Shown: positions 1 to 5,692 of the stretch, piece by piece
Layout: each line of letters opens with the position of its first letter
Numbering within the stretch: position 1 is the stretch's first letter
Assembly: GCA_002381695.1 (NCBI GenBank)
Contig: DFXM01000028.1
Span: 107,704 to 119,292 of the forward strand
Direction: 5' to 3'
From: Clostridium sp. UBA4108
GTDB lineage: Bacteria; Bacillota; Clostridia; Clostridiales; Clostridiaceae
Length of the DNA: 11,589 bases
The notes under the pieces: generated by a model
Told to the model about the DNA's origin: nothing
What the model saw: only the letters and a program-made list of their open reading frames with translations
Database searches by the model: none
Made by a program: the position numbers and the translations under genes

Positions 1-46
1 AATAATATGTAGTTCATTATAAGCAAACATTAAAACAAAGTTAATA
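1..46 (-). repeat. Intergenic element, copy 1 (minus-oriented, may be cut by window edge)
   Basis: Read on the minus strand this AT-rich stretch carries the sequence CTTTGTTTTAATGTTTGCTT followed by ATAATGAACTACATATTATT, closely matching the copy at the right end of the window and, over 19 of 20 bases (1-20 against 1905-1924), the copy near 1905. It lies just beyond the terminator of the secreted hydrolase and points out of the window to the left. Function is unknown; see the finding on the four-copy family. Confidence 0.6.
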
Positions 47-47
47 T

Positions 48-77
48 AAAAAATCCTTGAATTTTCAAGGATTTTTT
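48..77 (-). terminator. Rho-independent terminator of the SGNH hydrolase gene
   Basis: A 13-bp perfect inverted repeat (48-60 against 65-77, core AATCCTTGA/TCAAGGATT) closes on a 4-base loop. The outer pairs are A/T runs, so each strand has a U-tract at its 3' side. It starts 11 bases after the stop codon of the hydrolase gene read on the minus strand, so it most simply ends that transcript, but it could work in both directions. Confidence 0.85.
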
Positions 78-88
78 ATAAACTGTGC

Positions 89-1054
89 CTAAAATACTTT
101 TACTAGCCAATCTATCAATAACTTGTACATTAATGCTATACCTATTGGCTTTTCCTCTTTAATAGATTCCTCTGAATTTTCCATTGGTACTGCTTTGGTT
201 TTGATTAACTCAAAAATAGTATCATGACCTAATTGATTTGGGTGGGGATCAAAATAAAAATTTTTTATATTTACATTTGTAAAGCCTGGTTTACTGAAGG
301 CTGTATAAATATCTACTGTTTCATAACCAGTTCCATTAGCTATAACTTCATTCATCTCTTTAATAAACTTATCTCCATAGCCTTGAAGATCAAATACCCC
401 TGGAATATTTGCACCACAGTAAGGATTATAAATATTAGTTGCCATAATCTTAGCCTTTGGCGCTTTAATTTTCAAGGTATTAATGATGGTTGGCCAGTTT
501 ATGCTAAAAGTTTTTGAGGCTGCTTGAAACTTATCTATTGTAGCATTACTTTCTAAATTAGCTTTAATCCCTCCTAAATTTGGTATCAAATTCCTAACAT
601 CATGTTTAATCTTATTTGCAATGTTCTCCGCAAGATTTGGCGTAGTTTCATTAATATTCAGCGATTCTGCCAATGCTGCCATAAAAGGGCCAAGCAAATC
701 ATTAGAACCAATGGTAACTGTAATCACATTGGCTTTTGCTAATTCGCTATCATATATTCCACTGTTTAATATACTTAAAAGTTCAGTAGAGGTCATACCA
801 TTTACTGCTTTATTAATAGGCTTAGTACCTAAATATTTTCCTTGCTCGTCCACATAACTTGTAACCTCTAAGCCACTAGGTGCATAACCCTTGGGAATAC
901 TATCACCTAAGGCAATATAAACTATGGACTCTCCTCTTTTACTGTCCTTTATATCATCTGCCGCAAATACTGTTATATAGCTAATATTTATAAAAAATAT
1001 GGCTACCACTAATACTATAGACAGAAGTTTTAACTTTGAAATCTTTCTATTCAT
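89..1054 (-). CDS. Secreted SGNH/GDSL-type hydrolase (lipase/esterase-like)
   Basis: This 321-residue protein belongs to the SGNH hydrolase family, serine esterases acting on acyl esters of lipids, glycans or other substrates; the substrate cannot be told from sequence. Visible blocks are ALGDSIPKGY (nucleophile Ser52), AVNG (oxyanion Gly86), IGSND (Asn118) and FDPHPNQLGH (Asp269, His271). In the last block Asp and His are separated by one residue, where the classic motif is D-x-x-H. Residues 9 to 31 are a hydrophobic signal segment ending VFA before Ala32, so export and cleavage there are likely. The C-terminal end (about 303-321) is a hydrophobic or amphipathic tail after an acidic linker, which might aid membrane association. 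The ATG at 1054 is preceded by a weak GGGGGA site about 10 bases upstream. It is separated from the upstream CCG gene by a long hairpin, so it is probably its own transcription unit. Confidence 0.85.
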   Translation of the reverse strand: MNRKISKLKLLSIVLVVAIFFINISYITVFAADDIKDSKRGESIVYIALGDSIPKGYAPSGLEVTSYVDEQGKYLGTKPINKAVNGMTSTELLSILNSGIYDSELAKANVITVTIGSNDLLGPFMAALAESLNINETTPNLAENIANKIKHDVRNLIPNLGGIKANLESNATIDKFQAASKTFSINWPTIINTLKIKAPKAKIMATNIYNPYCGANIPGVFDLQGYGDKFIKEMNEVIANGTGYETVDIYTAFSKPGFTNVNIKNFYFDPHPNQLGHDTIFELIKTKAVPMENSEESIKEEKPIGIALMYKLLIDWLVKVF

Positions 1055-1115
1055 AAGAATAAATCCCCCATTCTGAATAATTGTCCTAGCTATAATATAT
1101 TACTTTCTTCTATAT

Positions 1116-1145
1116 ATAATACTACAAAATAAAATTCTATTCCAA
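1116..1145 (-). promoter_or_regulatory. Possible sigma-A promoter for the SGNH hydrolase
   Basis: On the minus strand TTGGAA (1140-1145) and TATTAT (1116-1121) are separated by 18 bases. Each hexamer is an imperfect match, and the -35 overlaps the foot of the neighbouring terminator hairpin. In such AT-rich DNA this could occur by chance; it is the best candidate I see between the two genes. Confidence 0.3.
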
Positions 1146-1204
1146 TAGGAAACACCCCTGGGGTCATTCCATTATATGGAACGACCCCAGGGGTGCTTCC
1201 TATT
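1144..1204 (-). terminator. Long hairpin after the CCG-domain gene, probable terminator
   Basis: Two 28-base arms (1144-1171 and 1177-1204) pair around a 5-base loop. Both imperfect positions are G-U pairs in minus-strand RNA but A-C mismatches in plus-strand RNA, so the structure fits minus transcription of the gene that stops 6 bases before it. The cleanest U-tract (six T at 1203-1208) is on the plus strand; minus RNA leaves the stem into a looser U-rich run. It may terminate in both directions. Each arm holds its own small palindrome (ACCCC-T-GGGGT). Confidence 0.75.
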
Positions 1205-1209
1205 TTTTA

Positions 1210-1863
1210 CTAATGCTCTCTTATGAAATCATTAACTTCCTTATGCCATTGCTCTGGCTCAAATGTCCCTGGAACTGTATCCTCATCAAAGAGGAGATCA
1301 ACTATATAGTGGGGCTTTTTCCCTCCTATAAACATTGATTTACAACAGGATACACAATAAACAGCCACATCTTCTACTGGCATTTCTGATGCTCTCTTTT
1401 TCATCTTCTCCTTTACTTGCTCTACTGGAAGTATTCCGTAGAAGCTATCCCCACAGCATGTCCCTTTAGTTCTCGTTTTTTCCGGCTCTACCACTGTTAT
1501 ATTCATTTTCTTTAGTAGAGTCCTAATGGCATTATGAACCCTTTCTTCGCTACGTGTTGGACAAGTGTCCAGTATAGCCATAGATTTTCCCTTATAATCT
1601 GGGAATGGGAAAGTCTTACTTTGGGCCAATACCTCCCAAAGTGAGATAGTTGAAACCCAATCGTATAACTCTCTATATCGCTTATCACATCCGGAACAGG
1701 TATTAATTATCTCAGTTCCCTTCTCTAATTTAGGTTCATGTTTACAACAAGTTAAATGTTCTTCAATACTACCTAATTCTTCATTTAAAAATTCAAGAAC
1801 CTTCTTACCAAGGTGTGGTTTATATATCATAAGCGCACAACCTGGTGCAAATACTTTTTGCAT
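1210..1863 (-). CDS. Double CCG-domain (heterodisulfide reductase B-like) cysteine-rich protein
   Basis: The 217-residue product has two copies of the cysteine-rich CCG pattern (Pfam PF02754 type) found in heterodisulfide reductase subunit B and related oxidoreductases. The first copy has Cys9, the pair Cys39-Cys40, then Cys56-x2-Cys59; the second has Cys101, Cys136-Cys137-Gly, then Cys170-x2-Cys173-Cys174. In HdrB such cysteines bind non-cubane iron-sulfur clusters, so a cytosolic redox role is plausible, but the substrate is unknown. No signal peptide or membrane segment is seen, and no partner (HdrA, HdrC, ferredoxin or flavoprotein gene) is nearby. A longer GTG start at 1872 is possible, but AAGGAG (1875-1880) would sit only 2 bases from it; the ATG at 1863 is 11 bases from that site and is preferred. 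It follows adaB by 77 bases, with a repeat-family element between, so it may have its own promoter. Confidence 0.8.
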   Translation of the reverse strand: MQKVFAPGCALMIYKPHLGKKVLEFLNEELGSIEEHLTCCKHEPKLEKGTEIINTCSGCDKRYRELYDWVSTISLWEVLAQSKTFPFPDYKGKSMAILDTCPTRSEERVHNAIRTLLKKMNITVVEPEKTRTKGTCCGDSFYGILPVEQVKEKMKKRASEMPVEDVAVYCVSCCKSMFIGGKKPHYIVDLLFDEDTVPGTFEPEQWHKEVNDFIREH

Positions 1864-1902
1864 ACCTCTCACTACTCCTTATTTTCATAATAATTATATA
1901 TA

Positions 1903-1942
1903 GTAATGATATGTAGTTCATTATCAACACTATATTAAAATT
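1903..1942 (-). repeat. Intergenic element, copy 2, upstream of the CCG-domain gene
   Basis: On the minus strand this reads GTTGATAATGAACTACATAT, sharing ATAATGAACTACATAT exactly (16 bases) with copy 1. The GAAC core (1916-1919) lies 52 bases before the preferred start of the CCG-domain gene and is oriented toward it. It sits in the 77-base gap after adaB, so it may carry a promoter for the CCG gene; no strong standard -35/-10 pair is visible here. Confidence 0.55.
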
Positions 1943-2414
1943 ATTCTATCCCCCTATTGATTTTTTCCAATTCTAACAACTTCTTTTTAACCTCTATTCC
2001 CCCAATATAGCCTGTAAGTTTTCCACTGCTTCCGAGTATTCTATGACAGGGAATAAAAATTGGAATAGGATTACGCGCACATGCTAAACCTATTGCACGT
2101 GATGCCTTAGGTTTTCCAAGTTTCTCTGCCATCTCCTTATAGGTTAAAGTTTCTCCATAGGGAATTTCACATAGTAACTTCCATACCTCACTCATAAAAA
2201 GTGTGCCTCTAGGTTTTAAGGGCAAAGAGAATTTTTTAAGTTCACCTGAAATATAACTTTTAAGCTGACATGCTGCTTCTTTTAATATGTCTGACTCATA
2301 GACTTCTACTCCCTGTGGCAATATGTCTTTTTTAAAGTATATTCCACATATATTCCCATAAATCTCTTCTATTCCTATGGTTCCTATAGCTGTTTCATAA
2401 AAAAATAATGCCAT
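1941..2414 (-). CDS. adaB: Methylated-DNA--protein-cysteine S-methyltransferase (O6-methylguanine repair)
   Basis: This 157-residue protein repairs O6-alkylguanine (and O4-methylthymine) by moving the alkyl group irreversibly to its own cysteine. The active-site block IPCHRILGSSGKLTGYIGG is intact, with acceptor Cys123, and upstream ASRAIGLACARNP holds the arginine (Arg106) that helps flip the damaged base. Length and domain order (short N-terminal ribonuclease-like part, then winged-helix catalytic part) fit the single-domain Ogt/AdaB family. Its ribosome binding site, AAAGGAGGTGA, lies inside the last codons of adaA, and only two bases separate the adaA stop from this ATG, so the two are translationally coupled. 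The pair matches the Bacillus subtilis adaA-adaB arrangement, hence the symbol; by sequence alone it could equally be named ogt. Confidence 0.94.
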   Translation of the reverse strand: MALFFYETAIGTIGIEEIYGNICGIYFKKDILPQGVEVYESDILKEAACQLKSYISGELKKFSLPLKPRGTLFMSEVWKLLCEIPYGETLTYKEMAEKLGKPKASRAIGLACARNPIPIFIPCHRILGSSGKLTGYIGGIEVKKKLLELEKINRGIE

Positions 2415-2416
2415 TA

Positions 2417-2998
2417 CTATCCCTTCACCTCCTTTAAGTTACTTTTTCTATACTCTTTTGGAGTAGTTCCAATCTCTTCTTTAAAACACTTGTAAAAATT
2501 TGATAAGCTCTTAAACCCAACTTCATATGCTACTATAACAATATCTAAATTGCTCTGTGCTAATAATTCAATCGCTCTATTTATCCTTACTTCTATAATA
2601 TATTCATTAGGCGTTAAACCATAGTATTGTTTAAAGAGTCTTGTAAAATGGCTATTACTCATACCAAGGTCCTTAGAAATCTTCATTAAATTAATTTCAT
2701 TTTTATAATTACTGTCTATTATACTCTTAGCCCTTTGAATCAAGCTTTTATTTGGTTCATAGATATTCTCTTTGAAATCTGGCCTACATAGCTTACAGGG
2801 TCTAAAACCTGAACTCATAGCATCCTCTACACTATTAAAAAACAATATATTCTTTTTTAGTGGTGGTTTAGCTTTACAAGAAGGTCTACAGAAAATTCCT
2901 GTGGTTTTAACAGCATAATAAAATAGTCCATCATACTTTCTATCACACTCTATTACAGCCTTCCACTTTTCTATATTATTTACTCTGTATTTTTCCAT
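2417..2998 (-). CDS. adaA: AdaA-type methylphosphotriester-DNA methyltransferase and AraC-family activator
   Basis: The protein (193 residues from the chosen start) senses alkylation damage. Its N-terminal zinc domain takes a methyl group from DNA methylphosphotriesters, which in the Ada family turns the protein into an activator of repair genes. The ligands are visible as FCRPSC (Cys37, Cys41) and PCKLC (Cys68, Cys71); Cys37 corresponds to the methyl-accepting Cys38 of E. coli Ada. Residues about 84 to 187 form two AraC-type helix-turn-helix motifs, the second including GFKSLSNFYKCFKEEIG and TTPKEYR. It lacks the C-terminal O6-methylguanine domain, which is the next gene, adaB: a split Ada as in Bacillus. 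A longer frame starts at 3040, but the ATG at 2998 has AAGGGAG six bases upstream and fits family starts. It is divergent from the tetR-family gene. Confidence 0.93.
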   Translation of the reverse strand: MEKYRVNNIEKWKAVIECDRKYDGLFYYAVKTTGIFCRPSCKAKPPLKKNILFFNSVEDAMSSGFRPCKLCRPDFKENIYEPNKSLIQRAKSIIDSNYKNEINLMKISKDLGMSNSHFTRLFKQYYGLTPNEYIIEVRINRAIELLAQSNLDIVIVAYEVGFKSLSNFYKCFKEEIGTTPKEYRKSNLKEVKG

Positions 2999-3031
2999 AA
3001 TGGACTCCCTTCTAAATATGTGTTTATCACA

Positions 3032-3060
3032 ATTATACATATATATTTTAAAAAATTCTT
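3032..3060 (-). promoter_or_regulatory. Probable adaA-adaB promoter (-10 only is clear)
   Basis: A perfect TATAAT on the minus strand (3032-3037) lies 34 bases before the adaA start. No good -35 is present at the expected distance (3055-3060 reads AAGAAT). A weak -35 is common at activator-dependent promoters and would fit autoactivation by methylated AdaA. I could not recognise an Ada box with confidence. Confidence 0.45.
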
Positions 3061-3120
3061 CTTCATTTTTACTAATCTATTTTTATTATTTTTCTTACAC
3101 CATATATTTCCATGTTTTCC

Positions 3121-3150
3121 TTGACACCCCGTAAAATTCTATGATATTCT
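3121..3150 (+). promoter_or_regulatory. Probable promoter of the TetR-family gene
   Basis: TTGACA (3121-3126) is a perfect -35. The best -10 is TATTCT (3145-3150) after an 18-base spacer, a moderate match. Transcription would start near 3157, inside the 17-bp palindrome that follows. Confidence 0.45.
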
Positions 3151-3154
3151 GAAA

Positions 3155-3171
3155 TTGACCACAGTGGTCAA
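3155..3171. promoter_or_regulatory. 17-bp perfect palindrome, likely TetR-family operator
   Basis: TTGACCAC-A-GTGGTCAA is a perfect inverted repeat of 8-bp arms around one base. It overlaps the predicted transcription start of the regulator gene, 42 bases before its ATG. Size and position are typical of TetR-family autorepressor sites. I see no second copy before the ABC genes. That it is bound by the adjacent regulator is inferred from position. Confidence 0.75.
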
Positions 3172-3212
3172 AAATATTAAAAAATATCTTACTTAAGAAA
3201 GGAGCCAGATAC

Positions 3213-3839
3213 ATGTACTCTAAGTTTTTAGCTATCGACTCTGAAAAACAACATAGGATTATAAATGCTGCACTAGATGAATTTGCAAAAAAAGGCTATA
3301 ATGCTGCCTCTACCAATGAAATAGTAAAGGCTTCAGGGATCTCTAAAGGACTGCTTTTTCATTATTTTAGAAACAAGAAATATCTTTTCTTATTCCTTTA
3401 TGATTACTGCATTAACGAAACCCTGAAGGAATTCTATGAGTATATGGATATGAAAGAAAGAGATTTTTTTAAAAAGCTTAAGCAAGTATTATTTATTAAA
3501 ATGGAGTTAGTGACAAGGCATCCTGATATATTTAAATTCCTTGAGGTGGCCTATATGGAGACTTCCTCAGAGATTAAAAGTGAACTAGATGAAAAGAATA
3601 CTTCTTTTATGGATAACGCTCTAGCTACTATGTTTCAAGATATTGATGCATCTAAATTTAAAGATGATATAGATGTAAGTAAAATTGTAAACATAGTGTT
3701 TTGGACCTTTGAAGGCTTTACACAGCAATTGATGAAGCAATCTAAACTATGTAATAGTTCTCTTAATTATGATGAAGGTTTTAAAGAGGCTGATGTGTAT
3801 CTTGAAATTCTAAAGAGTTCATTTTATAAGAAATCTTAA
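3213..3839 (+). CDS. TetR/AcrR-family transcriptional regulator
   Basis: A 208-residue one-component repressor. The N-terminal DNA-binding domain (about residues 12-58) has the family pattern IINAALDEFAKKGYNAASTNEIVKAS followed by the recognition helix region GISKGLLFHYFRNKKYLF. The remaining helical part would bind a small ligand and dimerise; it is too divergent to name an inducer. The ATG has AAAGGAG eight bases upstream. It is divergent from adaA, and a perfect palindrome overlaps its own promoter, so autorepression is likely. It is followed after 146 bases by genes for an ABC exporter and an acetyltransferase in the same direction, the usual context of local efflux regulators. I see no clear terminator after it, so read-through into the ABC genes is possible. 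Confidence 0.93.
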   Translation: MYSKFLAIDSEKQHRIINAALDEFAKKGYNAASTNEIVKASGISKGLLFHYFRNKKYLFLFLYDYCINETLKEFYEYMDMKERDFFKKLKQVLFIKMELVTRHPDIFKFLEVAYMETSSEIKSELDEKNTSFMDNALATMFQDIDASKFKDDIDVSKIVNIVFWTFEGFTQQLMKQSKLCNSSLNYDEGFKEADVYLEILKSSFYKKS

Positions 3840-3898
3840 AGAAATTAACAATTCATCATACCAAGTTATTTTTTAACCATATCTATATAGAATATATA

Positions 3899-3952
3899 AA
3901 ATAAATGCTTTGTTTTAAACAATTGTTGATTTTAGAACTATATTAAAACAAA
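3899..3952 (+). repeat. Intergenic element, copy 3, upstream of the ABC operon
   Basis: The stretch reads AAATGCTTTGTTTTAAAC, then AATTGTTGATTTTAGAACTA, matching the right-end copy with a few changes. The GAAC core (3935-3938) is 47 bases before the ATPase start and oriented toward it. This copy also has 10-bp inverted ends, TTTGTTTTAA (3909-3918) and TTAAAACAAA (3943-3952), and an inner palindrome AACAATTGTT (3918-3927), so it could fold or bind a dimeric protein. Confidence 0.55.
3916..3944 (+). promoter_or_regulatory. Possible promoter of the ABC transporter operon
   Basis: TAAACA (3916-3921) and TATATT (3939-3944) are spaced by 17 bases, inside the repeated element and 41 bases before the ATPase start. 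Both hexamers are imperfect. If real, the -10 directly follows the GAAC core that all four element copies share. Confidence 0.35.
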
Positions 3953-3985
3953 ACCAAAATAAAAAAATTTAAAGGAGGCTTGTAT

Positions 3986-4870
3986 ATGAAGGTTATTGAA
4001 ATTAAAAATCTCACAAAAAATTATGGTAAAGCTAGAGGAATCACAGATGTGAGTTTTCATGTGGAAGAAGGTGAAATCTTTGGCTTTATTGGTCCTAATG
4101 GAGCCGGTAAATCTACTACCATTAGAACTTTACTATCCTTAATCTACCCTACCAGTGGAAGTGCTGCAATCTTTGGTAAGGACTGTATAAAATATGCTCC
4201 TGAAATTCTTAAAGATGTAGGTTATTTACCCTCAGAGGTATTTTATTATGACAACATGAAGGTTATTGACCTTCTGAAATACTCTGCTTCCTTTTATAAA
4301 GTGGACTGTAGTAAGAGAATGAAGGAATTAGCAGAACTATTAGACTTAGATTTAAATAAAAAAATAGATGACTTATCCTATGGTAATAAAAAGAAGGTAG
4401 GAATTGTCCAAGGCCTTTTACATGAGCCTAAGCTAATAATCCTTGATGAACCTACCAGTGGCTTAGACCCATTAATGCAGCAAAAATTCTTTGATTTACT
4501 AAAGGAAGAAAATAAAAAAGGTGCCACCATTCTTTTCTCTTCTCATATTCTAAGCGAAGTTCAAAAGGTATGTGATAGAGTGGGAATAATAAAAGAAGGA
4601 AAAATAATAAAAGTAGAAAAAATAAGCACCTTAAAAGAAAATGCTTATAAAAGAATTTCCATAGAGGTAGAAACCCCTGCAGAAAATGGTTATTTTAACC
4701 TTCCTGGAGTAACTAAAATTATAATTAAAGATAATAATGTTAGTTTCTTATACAGTGGAAATATAAATACTATAATTAAAAAACTTTCGGACCTGAAACT
4801 TTCTAATATAACCATTGAAGAGCCAGACCTTGAAGAGATTTTTATGCATTACTATGAAAAGGAGGAATAA
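3986..4870 (+). CDS. ABC transporter ATP-binding protein (drug-export type)
   Basis: The 294-residue ATPase powers an ABC-2 type membrane exporter made with the next two gene products. Motifs are in order: Walker A GPNGAGKST (36-44), an atypical Q-loop region GYLPSE (79-84) with no glutamine, signature LSYGN (130-134) in place of LSGGQ, Walker B LIILDEP (150-156), D-loop SGLD (158-161) and H-loop His187. After about residue 215 comes the C-terminal extension usual in BcrA/YtrB-like exporter ATPases. Such proteins move peptides, antibiotics, lipids or other hydrophobic compounds; the substrate here is unknown. A TTG two codons upstream (3980) is possible, but the ATG at 3986 has AAAGGAGG seven bases upstream. 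The permease gene follows after 5 bases, with its ribosome binding site in this gene's 3' end. Confidence 0.95.
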   Translation: MKVIEIKNLTKNYGKARGITDVSFHVEEGEIFGFIGPNGAGKSTTIRTLLSLIYPTSGSAAIFGKDCIKYAPEILKDVGYLPSEVFYYDNMKVIDLLKYSASFYKVDCSKRMKELAELLDLDLNKKIDDLSYGNKKKVGIVQGLLHEPKLIILDEPTSGLDPLMQQKFFDLLKEENKKGATILFSSHILSEVQKVCDRVGIIKEGKIIKVEKISTLKENAYKRISIEVETPAENGYFNLPGVTKIIIKDNNVSFLYSGNINTIIKKLSDLKLSNITIEEPDLEEIFMHYYEKEE

Positions 4871-4875
4871 AATCT

Positions 4876-5673
4876 ATGAATATATTTTTATATGAGTTAA
4901 AGGCCTATAGAAAGTCCACTATAATTTGGACGGCCGCACTAGCTTTCATATGTATATTTTATCTTTCAGTTTATCCAACCTTTTCTAGTGATGCTGAGGA
5001 AGTCAAATTGCTTTTTTCAGGTTTTCCTCCTGAGGTTTTAGCTGCTTTTGGATTTAATATAGATACCTTCTTTAGTGTCCTTGGTTTCTATTCCTCTGTG
5101 TTTGGTTATATTTTACTCTGTGGAGCTATTCAAGGTATGAATTTAGGGTTATCTATTATTTCTAAAGAGAGTAGAAATAAAACTGCAGACTTTCTATTGT
5201 CAAAACCTGTGGCAAGAACTAAAGTACTAACTGGGAAAATAGCAGCCGTGGTAATTTCTATTGTATTTACCAATGTGGTTTACCTAATAGTTTCTACCCT
5301 TACAGCACTATATGTTAAGAGTGGAGATTTCAGTGTTAATATTCTTATTTTAATATCTTTAACTCTATTTTTTATACAGCTTATTTTCGCAGCCCTTGGA
5401 ATTTTAATAGCTGTAATTTCTAAAAAAATAAAATCAGTAATATCTGTTTCATTAGCTGTAGTGTTCTGCTTTTTTATAATGGGTATGTTAACTGCCCTTA
5501 TTGAAGACGAAATTATTAGATATTTAACGCCTTTTAAATATTTTGATTTTAATTATATAATAAATAACTCTGGCTACGAGATATTCTATGTGCTTTTATC
5601 CTTAGCTATTATAGTAGTGTCTATTGGTGCAAGCTACATTATATACGTAAAAAAAGATATTCCCTCAGTATAG
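4876..5673 (+). CDS. ABC-2 type transporter permease (first of two paralogues)
   Basis: A 265-residue integral membrane protein with six predicted membrane segments (about 15-33, 70-97, 122-145, 153-181, 186-208, 236-257), the fold expected of ABC-2 permeases. The cytoplasmic stretch IISKESRNKTADFLLSKPVAR (95-115) is characteristic of the family in exporters that pair with a separate ATPase. The GGAGG ribosome binding site overlaps the end of the ATPase gene, so expression is coupled. It is closely similar in length and layout to the next gene, and the two probably form a heterodimeric channel with two copies of the ATPase. The transported compound cannot be inferred. Confidence 0.92.
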   Translation: MNIFLYELKAYRKSTIIWTAALAFICIFYLSVYPTFSSDAEEVKLLFSGFPPEVLAAFGFNIDTFFSVLGFYSSVFGYILLCGAIQGMNLGLSIISKESRNKTADFLLSKPVARTKVLTGKIAAVVISIVFTNVVYLIVSTLTALYVKSGDFSVNILILISLTLFFIQLIFAALGILIAVISKKIKSVISVSLAVVFCFFIMGMLTALIEDEIIRYLTPFKYFDFNYIINNSGYEIFYVLLSLAIIVVSIGASYIIYVKKDIPSV

Positions 5674-5692
5674 TTGAAAGGTGGTGTTGTAT

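Noticed and set aside
233..857. Two plus-strand frames opposite the SGNH hydrolase
   Set aside because: No ribosome binding site, and the minus-strand gene has a complete set of family motifs.
2999..3120. E. coli-like Ada box before adaA
   Set aside because: No AAAGCGCA-like sequence is visible; the region is nearly pure A/T, and the Firmicute site is too poorly defined to call by eye.
3840..3898. Terminator after the TetR-family gene
   Set aside because: Only short AT-rich self-complementary bits are present; no GC-containing stem with a U-tract.
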